Shown piece by piece: positions 8,108 to 14,647 of a DNA stretch of 64,000 nt. The stretch spans positions 1 through 64,000 of the forward strand of contig JAFSAU010000002.1 of assembly GCA_017442155.1 (NCBI GenBank), written 5' to 3'. A model generated the notes under the pieces. It was not told the origin of the DNA, ran no database searches, and saw only the letters and a program-made list of their open reading frames with translations. The position numbers were made by a program, and so were the translations under genes. The DNA comes from Clostridia bacterium. GTDB taxonomy: Bacteria; Bacillota; Clostridia; UMGS1883; UMGS1540. Numbering within the stretch: position 1 is the stretch's first letter; every line of letters starts with the position of its first letter.

Positions 8108-9249
8108 TTTGTTGCCCCCTTTGGTTTAATTAAAATACGCATATAAGGCACTACGGCTTTGCCGGTTTTATCGTAATAACAAAGATCGGGATGTCCTGCG
8201 GATATTTGTCCTGTATTACCTTGTGCATAATAGTCATCAACAAACTGTTGTGACATTCCTTGACCATCTTGTAAATATCTGCTTAATTCTATAATTTCAA
8301 ATTGTTCGGGACAGTATTTATCCAAAAAGCTGATAGGCACTCCCATAATTCCGTCAAAATCACTTGGTATAGCATCAGTATATGGAACTTCAATGGCATT
8401 GTAGTTGTCATATTCACAATATCCCATATTACGGATTTCTTTATGTTTGCTGAATTTTATATTATCATCAGCAGTCATTAGTGATAATGGTTGATGTCTG
8501 CGCCCGTGTTCAAAATTAGTAAACCAACAACAATTACGGAATTTTACAAGTCCCGTCTTATCGTCATATACCCCATTTGCATAATTAGCGAAATTTTCTC
8601 CAATAGGTCTAAAATATGCGTTTCCTCCGCTGAATCCATTACCAAGCCATATCTTGTTTTCTCTTATCAAGGGAAATACCTCTTTGTATGTAATGGCGTT
8701 CATATTGCCTATGATAATAAACTTCTTGTCAGCTTCGATTATCCAAGCCAAGAACTCTCGAAAGAGCGAGAATGGCGGATTTGTAACAATTATATCAGCT
8801 TCGTTTCTTAACTGTATAACTTCCTCACTTCTAAAATCTCCATCGCCTTCAAGATAGTGCCATTCTAAATCATCAATGTCTATACTGCCAGATTTGTTGC
8901 TATCACGGGTTAAGGTAAATATCTTTCCGTGCGTATTAGTTTTTGTTTCGTCAAATTGAGGGCTATTTTCTTCAAAGAATGAAAGCTGTTGAAATTTGAT
9001 TTTTTTACTCTCGGTAGCATAGCTTGTGCTTATCAATTTTTTCAAACCAAAGTTTTCAAAGTTCTGTGCAAAAAACTTTGTAAAGTTGCTCCATTCAGGA
9101 TCATCACAAGGGAGCAGAACTGTTTTGCCTTTGAAAACATCAGGGTTATATTCCAAGTAAGCATTTATTTCTCGCTGTATATCTTCATACTGAGTATAAA
9201 ACTCATCGTTTTTTGTGCTTTTCGCATCTTTAAGGTTTGAATGAGCCAT
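8104..9249 (-). CDS. EcoRI-family adenine-specific DNA methyltransferase
   Basis: The 381-residue protein would transfer a methyl group from S-adenosylmethionine to adenine N6 in DNA. The N-terminus KSTKNDEFYTQYEDIQREI and the block VLLPCDDPEWSNF are typical of EcoRI methylases. The catalytic motif IV is TNPPFSLFREFL near residue 158. Length is close to that of M.EcoRI-like proteins. AGGAG lies 10 bases before the ATG at 9249. It follows the SLOG gene by 5 bp and overlaps the DUF262-HNH gene by 4 bp. No classical EcoRI-like endonuclease gene is adjacent, so the nuclease partner would be DUF262-HNH, or this is a solitary protective methylase. The recognition sequence cannot be inferred. Confidence 0.88.
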   Translation of the reverse strand: MAHSNLKDAKSTKNDEFYTQYEDIQREINAYLEYNPDVFKGKTVLLPCDDPEWSNFTKFFAQNFENFGLKKLISTSYATESKKIKFQQLSFFEENSPQFDETKTNTHGKIFTLTRDSNKSGSIDIDDLEWHYLEGDGDFRSEEVIQLRNEADIIVTNPPFSLFREFLAWIIEADKKFIIIGNMNAITYKEVFPLIRENKIWLGNGFSGGNAYFRPIGENFANYANGVYDDKTGLVKFRNCCWFTNFEHGRRHQPLSLMTADDNIKFSKHKEIRNMGYCEYDNYNAIEVPYTDAIPSDFDGIMGVPISFLDKYCPEQFEIIELSRYLQDGQGMSQQFVDDYYAQGNTGQISAGHPDLCYYDKTGKAVVPYMRILIKPKGATK

Positions 9250-9254
9250 AATAT

Positions 9255-9785
9255 CTATTCTCCTACAAATACATTTACAATTTCCTTCTTCTTTCTTACG
9301 GCGTAGTCATAAGCGACCTTTGTACCGCTTTTAGGTTGATAGTCTGTCAAATCTCGACTGCTGTTTCTTCTTCTCGGCGGTGCATAGTTTTCGTCGTAGT
9401 ACACCACACAGAAATCAGATTTGTTTATCATTTCCTGATTCCGTTCTACATAGGATGCTTTTCCCGCTTTTCCCATATGTTCCGGGAAGTATGTTTCTTC
9501 ATAATGGTTCAGCAGACTATCCTCGTACCAATCGGGAATATGCTGAAAAGCCGACCTCACATAAACACGCTTTATGTGGGGATATTTTTCTTTCAACTCG
9601 GTTGCAACCTTATGGCATAAGTCATCAAATTCACTTTTGCTGCCGAAATAAAAAACATCAACCTCTTTTTCCGTGATTAAGACTTCCATCTCTTTTGTCA
9701 GTCTTTCTATCAATTCGGGTGTTTCGTTTATTTTTCTATGTCCGAAAAAGCAGCAGCTATGTGATGTATCAATTTCTTTATTCAC
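9255..9785 (-). CDS. SLOG-domain protein (YpsA/DUF1273-like)
   Basis: This 176-residue cytosolic protein begins with GTG at 9785; the nearest Shine-Dalgarno-like GGAG is about 16 bases upstream, so initiation may be weak. The N-terminal CCFFGHRKINET is the SLOG signature seen in YpsA-like proteins, followed by FYFGSKSEFD and a C-terminal GTKVAYDYAVRKKKEIVNVF. This is a Rossmann-like nucleotide-binding fold. SLOG proteins are often linked to nucleotide-derived signalling and defence. It is the first gene of the operon with the methyltransferase and DUF262-HNH protein, so a sensor or signal-binding role is a reasonable inference. Confidence 0.8.
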   Translation of the reverse strand: MNKEIDTSHSCCFFGHRKINETPELIERLTKEMEVLITEKEVDVFYFGSKSEFDDLCHKVATELKEKYPHIKRVYVRSAFQHIPDWYEDSLLNHYEETYFPEHMGKAGKASYVERNQEMINKSDFCVVYYDENYAPPRRRNSSRDLTDYQPKSGTKVAYDYAVRKKKEIVNVFVGE

Positions 9786-9822
9786 GATAACACTTCACTT
9801 TCTCCGTCAAATTGATTAAATA

Positions 9823-9898
9823 CTTGATTTAAGGGCAAAAATAAAAGTCGTTAAGTACAATACTTAATGACTAACCTTTAATTTTTGCCCTTATCAAG
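9823..9898. repeat. Long hairpin between the integrase and the putative defence operon
   Basis: CTTGAT-TT-AAGGGCAAAAAT (9823-9842) pairs with ATTTTTGCCCTTATCAAG (9881-9898). An inner stem AGTCGTTAAGTA / TACTTAATGACT (9846-9857 / 9861-9872) closes a 3-base loop. The 16-bp sequence AAGTACAATACTTAAT at its apex (9853-9868) recurs inverted upstream of the integrase at 11208-11223. The element may terminate integrase transcription or serve as a recombinase or DNA-structure site. Confidence 0.6.
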
Positions 9899-9922
9899 CA
9901 CTATTCAATTTAGTATGACGGA

Positions 9923-11023
9923 CTAATTTGACGGATTATAGAGCTTTCCGAGTCTGTCCATTTCCTTTTTCTTATGCTCCGGTAGTGAATGAGAATAGAG
10001 GTTGAGTGTTACCGTAGGCGATGAATGACCGAGTATTTCCGAAAGTGTTTTTATATCCATACCGATCTCCAAAGCTCTCGTTGCAAAGGTGTGTCGGGTG
10101 GAATGGAACTTACGGTACGGAATATCCAATTCCTCCAAAATCTTTTTATATCTCCGGGCATATACATTCGGCTCGATAAATTTCCCGTTTCTTTGAATAA
10201 GAAAACCACTTCCGTTTTTAATCGCAGATAGCTTTGCAATCAAAAATTTTGGAAGTGGTATATCTCTGATGGACGATTCACTTTTAGGAGTGGATATTCT
10301 CAATTCAGTTTTCTTTTTGCCTTTTTCGCTTTTTACTCTATACAGCGTTTGTACGATAGATATAACACCTCTTTTCAAGTCGATATAATCCAAGTCCAAT
10401 GCACATAATTCGCCAATTCTAATTCCCGTATAGAAGCAAATAAGAATACCAATGTCGTTGGGATTATTTGAATTATCTATATACTGCTCAATGGCTTTCT
10501 GTTCAGCCTTGTTAAAGACTTTTACCTCTTTTCTTTTAACCTTTGGGAGCTTCATCTTGCGGCATAGCTCAATGGTCAGCTTTTTCTCATAAGCATCCGT
10601 AAGACCTAACCGAAGAACCGAAAATACAGAACGGACACTCTTGGGTGCAAGCTCATTTGATATATTATCAACAAAGGTTTGGATGTGCTCATCGGTCAAT
10701 AGCTTCAGCTTGATTTTTCCGAGTCGCTTTTTAATATGCTTATTGATATTTGATGAATAGGTTGTATAGGAGGAACGCTTGATGCGCTTTTGTGATTCAA
10801 GCCATTTTTCAAACCACATTGCCACTGTCATATCAGAGGAAATAGGCTTTTGTGCCTTTTGAATATTGGCTTTTGCAAGCGTTAATTTTTCTTTTGCTTC
10901 CTTGTAGGTTTTCCCATAAATATATCCGGGAATAGCCTTGCCATCTACATCATATCCCTTGATATATCTGCCTTCCCATCGACCGTCTTTTCTCTTGTAA
11001 ATGTTTTCACCGTGACGTGCCAT
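9923..11023 (-). CDS. int: Tyrosine recombinase/integrase
   Basis: This 366-residue integrase of the ICE/phage family cuts and rejoins DNA at attachment sites. The N-terminal segment (1-60, IYKRKDGRWEGRYIKG) is the AP2-like arm-binding domain. A SAM-like core-binding domain follows (about 65-165). The catalytic domain shows TGIRIGELCAL (Arg near 200), HSTRHTFATRAL (His-x-x-Arg near 310), LGHSS and the nucleophile Tyr in NLYSHS near 343. All catalytic residues are present. The ATG is preceded by AGAGAGG. It lies 36 kb from the tRNA-Arg junction and is flanked by inverted 16-bp repeats. It may therefore be the ICE integrase or belong to a nested unit; no excisionase gene is visible next to it. 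Confidence 0.92.
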   Translation of the reverse strand: MARHGENIYKRKDGRWEGRYIKGYDVDGKAIPGYIYGKTYKEAKEKLTLAKANIQKAQKPISSDMTVAMWFEKWLESQKRIKRSSYTTYSSNINKHIKKRLGKIKLKLLTDEHIQTFVDNISNELAPKSVRSVFSVLRLGLTDAYEKKLTIELCRKMKLPKVKRKEVKVFNKAEQKAIEQYIDNSNNPNDIGILICFYTGIRIGELCALDLDYIDLKRGVISIVQTLYRVKSEKGKKKTELRISTPKSESSIRDIPLPKFLIAKLSAIKNGSGFLIQRNGKFIEPNVYARRYKKILEELDIPYRKFHSTRHTFATRALEIGMDIKTLSEILGHSSPTVTLNLYSHSLPEHKKKEMDRLGKLYNPSN

Positions 11024-11088
11024 AAAATTTAACCTCTCTTTCTGACTAACTTTTTGACGGAGAATTTACACAAAATACACTCAAATCA

Positions 11089-11272
11089 TTGATTTTTTAA
11101 TCATTATATGGTATAATGACTGTGTATATTTTATCATAGACTATTTCTGTAAAGAAGCTATGATCCCTTGATTTCAGGGCATTTGTGCAGTATTTCCATA
11201 CAGGATAATTAAGTATTGTACTTGATGAAAAAAATTACTCGGAGATGTTCAGGCGAACACCTCCGATTTTTT
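11089..11272 (+). ncRNA. Possible small RNA upstream of int
   Basis: On the plus strand, -35 TTGATT (11089-11094) and -10 TATAAT (11112-11117) are separated by 17 bp. A strong hairpin, CGGAGaTGTTC / GAACAcCTCCG, lies at about 11241-11266 and is followed by ATTTTTTT. This would produce an RNA of about 145 nt divergent from int and convergent with the NlpC/P60 gene, whose terminator the same hairpin also forms. The RNA contains a copy of the 16-bp repeat (11208-11223). No reading frame is evident. Confidence 0.35.
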
Positions 11273-13644
11273 TATGAATAGCAGTTCGGTCGTACAACAA
11301 AACCGAAGCCGCCTGTTGTGATTACAACATTGTTTGCTCCCGATGAGCAATGAATAACAAGTGTGTTTCCGCTGCTGTCTTTACCTGCGACAATGCCTAT
11401 ATGAGATTTATCATCATAGACCGCTAAATCTCCCGGTTGTGCAGAACTCCACGAAATACGGGTTCCTTTTGAAGCCTGAGTGCTTGCACCGTGACCAATG
11501 GCTGATTCCGTAAAACCTGCGTTATGAAATGCCCAGGTTACAAAGCCTGAGCAGTCAAGTCCGAAAGGTCGCATACATCCGGTAGAACGGCTACCCTCGG
11601 CGGTAACAAGTTTCATTTTGCCCCATTCGCTATCCCAACCGATAGCAGAGGATTTACCGCCCCAAAAGTAAGTTACTTTACCTACAAGAGAGCAAGCCTT
11701 TTTAACAACAGATTTTCGTTCTGCAGATAGACTATCAGGTAGAGCGTCAATAACATCTTGTGCCGTCGCATCGGATATTGCCAAGCTCTGCATAGATCCA
11801 ACATAAGCATCGCTGTTTTCAAGCAAGGTTTCGAGTGCTTCCTTTTGCTTTGCATTAAAGCTATATTGTGAAACCATTTGGTCTTTTGTCTTTGCCGTTA
11901 TGGTAATATACAAAACGGTTTCCGATGTTTCGCCGCTTGTTACGGTTTCTGTCCGTGATGAAATCGTGTGCATATCCCAAAATACTTCTTTGAGTTTTTG
12001 TTTCTTTGCATCGTCTATTACAACAACATCCTGCGCCGTGTCGTCACCCGTGCCGGCAACCTTAACCGAGAACAGAGAAAGAACCAAATTCCAATCCGCT
12101 TGTTCGCCCTCCATAACAATTCTGTCATGGGTGGTGTTATCCTCAATATCAGTCAGCTTTTGCGACAGTTCGATATTACATTCATTCACAATGGAGGAAA
12201 CGGGAATACTGTTTGCATCAGCCGCTTCATCGGATATGAATATACCAAAAGGACTTGCCGCTATTGCCGCAACGATTATGACGACAATAAGGATTACCAA
12301 AAGAACGACAACACCTATCCAACCAAAGGCGGCAAAAAACGCCGCAGCAGCTTTTGTGACAGCCGCTACAATAGCCTTACCGATAGCAACGGCGGCTTTT
12401 GCTGTTTTTATGGCGGCAGCCTTTGCTAATTGAGCTGCTTTTATAGCTGCTTGCTTTGCTTTGATAGCCGCTTGCTTTGCCGCTTTTTTTGCAACCTCTT
12501 TTTGAGTTTTAGCCGCTTTGTTTGCAGTTTTAACGGCGTTTCGTGTAGTCTTTTTTGCAGTGTGAGAATTTCCGCTTTTAATAACCGATTTTGATTTTCC
12601 AACTACATTTTCACGGGTTTTCAAGCCTTTTTTGACATTAGCCGTACTGCGTCTGACATTGGATGTTTTTTCCTTTGGCTGTCGAGATATAGTCTGCCGT
12701 GGTTCAACACGCTCTTGTTGCAGAGAACGCATATAGCTCTCTTTGGTTTTAATCTGCGACTTTTCTCTCGGAGCTTCAGTAGTGGGTACTTTACCATCAC
12801 GAAGTTCACTTGTCTTGTGTGCTTTTTCTCCACGAACATCGTTTGACTTTGGAGCATTACCGGAGCTTTCGCCCGTTTTAGGAGAATTACCACTTTGTAC
12901 TTCCTCGGCATCCGCTTTTCCTTTACGCTTCAGCTTTGATTCCACATATTCACGCCGGGCATCCTGTGCGGTTTTAGGTTCAACCTTGCCGTCGGCATAA
13001 TGAATACTATCTTTTGTTTTTGGTGTAGTAGAAGGTTTATGCTCTTTAACACCGCTACGCATATTATCACCATTATGCTCTTTGAGATAGTTTTCTTTTG
13101 TTTTAACTCCGTCGGCTTTACTTTGTTTTTCGCCTTGCGATTTCAGGTATTCCTCTTTGGTTTTAACACCGGAGCTTTTCTGCTCACCGCCTTTATCTGC
13201 GGTCGGCTCCTGACTATCCCTTGTTTTTGGTTGATTATCAGGCTCTTTTGGAGCTTCGGGATTATCGGGTGTTTCTTCGGGAGTATCAGGCGTGTCATTT
13301 TCTGCCTGTTCTCTTGTTTTAACCTTGTTCGCTCTGTATTCCCGGATGCGATTTTGAGTAAAGGTCTTTCCCTTGTGATATACCGTATCAGCCGTTGTAT
13401 ATGCGGCACTTTCTACGCTCTCGGCGGCTTCGGTATCTGCTTTCTGCGGTTGCTGTTCGCCACTTTCCGAACCGAGTTTTGTTTCGATAGCTTTTCGGAT
13501 CATAGCATCCTTTGCAACCGAGCCTGCGTCCTTTACGGTATTAACAACCGCATCTTTGCTTTTTACTGCAACTTTAGGTGTATTCTTCGCCGCTGCACCT
13601 TTGGGGGAATCCTTTGGTTTCATCTTAATATCTTTTTCGCTCAA
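11272..13644 (-). CDS. Conjugation-associated NlpC/P60 cell-wall hydrolase, membrane-anchored
   Basis: The 790-residue T4SS-associated peptidoglycan hydrolase would open the wall for the transfer channel. Residues 1-330 are hydrophilic, low-complexity and K/E/T-rich, with repeats of the form VKTKEEYLKS. An Ala/Lys-rich helix follows (about 370-440), then a transmembrane segment (GVVVLLVILIVVIIVAAIAA, about 450-470). The C-terminal 130 residues are an NlpC/P60 domain with the catalytic Cys in GLDCSGFVTWAF, His in SHIGIVAG and a third polar residue in IHCSSG. The start is TTG at 13644 behind GAGGTGATGACC, closely like the start of the VirB6 gene. It is the last backbone gene of the transfer operon and ends at the 11241-11266 hairpin. 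Confidence 0.85.
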   Translation of the reverse strand: MSEKDIKMKPKDSPKGAAAKNTPKVAVKSKDAVVNTVKDAGSVAKDAMIRKAIETKLGSESGEQQPQKADTEAAESVESAAYTTADTVYHKGKTFTQNRIREYRANKVKTREQAENDTPDTPEETPDNPEAPKEPDNQPKTRDSQEPTADKGGEQKSSGVKTKEEYLKSQGEKQSKADGVKTKENYLKEHNGDNMRSGVKEHKPSTTPKTKDSIHYADGKVEPKTAQDARREYVESKLKRKGKADAEEVQSGNSPKTGESSGNAPKSNDVRGEKAHKTSELRDGKVPTTEAPREKSQIKTKESYMRSLQQERVEPRQTISRQPKEKTSNVRRSTANVKKGLKTRENVVGKSKSVIKSGNSHTAKKTTRNAVKTANKAAKTQKEVAKKAAKQAAIKAKQAAIKAAQLAKAAAIKTAKAAVAIGKAIVAAVTKAAAAFFAAFGWIGVVVLLVILIVVIIVAAIAASPFGIFISDEAADANSIPVSSIVNECNIELSQKLTDIEDNTTHDRIVMEGEQADWNLVLSLFSVKVAGTGDDTAQDVVVIDDAKKQKLKEVFWDMHTISSRTETVTSGETSETVLYITITAKTKDQMVSQYSFNAKQKEALETLLENSDAYVGSMQSLAISDATAQDVIDALPDSLSAERKSVVKKACSLVGKVTYFWGGKSSAIGWDSEWGKMKLVTAEGSRSTGCMRPFGLDCSGFVTWAFHNAGFTESAIGHGASTQASKGTRISWSSAQPGDLAVYDDKSHIGIVAGKDSSGNTLVIHCSSGANNVVITTGGFGFVVRPNCYS

Positions 13645-13650
13645 AGGTCA

Positions 13651-14139
13651 TCACCTCGATTTTCTTTGCTTATCCTTTATCAGCTTTGTATCACAGAATT
13701 TCAGCAGGTCATCAATGGTGTCGTGTTTGCGGCCGTCAAATCTGCCGCTGCCAACCGCAACATTGATTTTGTTATATCTGTCCCGGTTCTCAAACTTCAT
13801 AAAGTCAATAAACTGTGAAATTTGGGAGCGTATATCCTTGTCGGATATGCAGATAAAGTCATCACCGTCAATGCGATAAATTTCCGCTTTGTCGCCGATA
13901 GTTCTTTTCAGCATATTGGCAACAGTCTTTATAGCTTCATCGCCCGTGTGGTGTCCGTAGGCTTTGTTAATGCGCTTTAAGTCGTTTATATCTACCACGA
14001 CTACCGTGAGATTATCTAATCTGCTACGGTCGTTTCTGAGCCTTTCAAGACATTCCTCGTAGGCGTTCCTGTTATGCAGTCCCGTCATAGCATCGCTATA
14101 TGCCAAGCGGAACAGCTTTTCCATAGCTTTGTTTTTCAT
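13651..14139 (-). CDS. GGDEF-like protein with degenerate signature motif
   Basis: The 162-residue protein starts at MKNKAMEKLF (ATG 14139), supported by AAGGAGG seven bases upstream; an earlier in-frame start lacks a site. The domain resembles diguanylate cyclases: DAMTGLHNRNAYEE, VVVDINDLKRINKAYGHHTG and the half-site RIDGDDFICIS. The GGDEF signature reads DGDDF, so the glycine pair needed for GTP binding is altered and catalysis is doubtful. It could instead bind c-di-GMP or GTP, or act in protein contacts. There is no membrane or sensor domain. It lies 6 bp upstream of the NlpC/P60 start within the transfer operon. Confidence 0.8.
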   Translation of the reverse strand: MKNKAMEKLFRLAYSDAMTGLHNRNAYEECLERLRNDRSRLDNLTVVVVDINDLKRINKAYGHHTGDEAIKTVANMLKRTIGDKAEIYRIDGDDFICISDKDIRSQISQFIDFMKFENRDRYNKINVAVGSGRFDGRKHDTIDDLLKFCDTKLIKDKQRKSR

Positions 14140-14196
14140 AGTGTCCTCCTTATAGAAAAATCGGGCGAAGCTGTAATGCTCCGCCCGTTGCATAGG

Positions 14197-14469
14197 TTAA
14201 ATCAAATTGACTGCCGAAAGTCTTATCATACCGCTGTTTGACCTTGTAAAAGTAACCTCGATTAAGCTGTCGGGTTCAATATCACGCAGACCGTAATAGT
14301 CATTGTCCTTGTATGCTGCGGCAATAACCTTTTCACCGTTATCAAGGGTGATATATGCAAGTATATTTTGCTTTTTCCCAAACATCTTGAAATCAAGCTT
14401 GCCGGAGAAGGTTCCTTCCTCGGTCGTAAAGCTGTATTCGTTAAAGTCAATTTTGTAGTCCTTTGCCAT
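14197..14469 (-). CDS. Conserved ICE hypothetical protein
   Basis: This 90-residue, probably beta-rich, soluble protein (YSFTTEEGTFSGKLDF, NILAYITLDNGEKVIAAAY) is not recognised. GGAGG lies 9 bases before the ATG, and the start overlaps the upstream zinc-finger-like gene by 23 bp, so translation is probably coupled. It sits between VirB4 and the GGDEF protein in the transfer operon, which suggests an accessory role in the conjugation module. No motif gives a function. Confidence 0.7.
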   Translation of the reverse strand: MAKDYKIDFNEYSFTTEEGTFSGKLDFKMFGKKQNILAYITLDNGEKVIAAAYKDNDYYGLRDIEPDSLIEVTFTRSNSGMIRLSAVNLI

Positions 14470-14632
14470 TGTGGTTTACCTCCATTTCGGTATTTTCTGT
14501 TTTGATAAATTTTATACAGCTCGTTCCGGTGTGCAGGTGCAAGTGAGAACAAAAGGGATTTTTATTCTCAAACAAATAACTATCCGCACTCTTTTTGCAA
14601 TTCGGGCAGAGCTGCGGACTGTATTTTTTCAT
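14447..14632 (-). CDS. Small Cys/His-rich protein
   Basis: The product has 61 residues, with CPNCKKS near the N-terminus and further Cys/His residues (CSHLHLHTGTSC), a likely zinc-binding pattern. GGAGGG lies 7 bases upstream of the ATG at 14632. The gene starts 15 bp after the VirB4 stop and overlaps the next gene by 23 bp, which supports it being real despite its size. Function unknown. Confidence 0.6.
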   Translation of the reverse strand: MKKYSPQLCPNCKKSADSYLFENKNPFCSHLHLHTGTSCIKFIKTENTEMEVNHNGKGLQN

Positions 14633-14647
14633 TGTATGCCCTCCGTA

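Noticed and set aside
13000-13818. Long plus-strand open frame opposite the NlpC/P60 and GGDEF genes
   Set aside because: It mirrors minus-strand coding sequence, has no ribosome site and gives a Cys/Phe-rich translation without known motifs.
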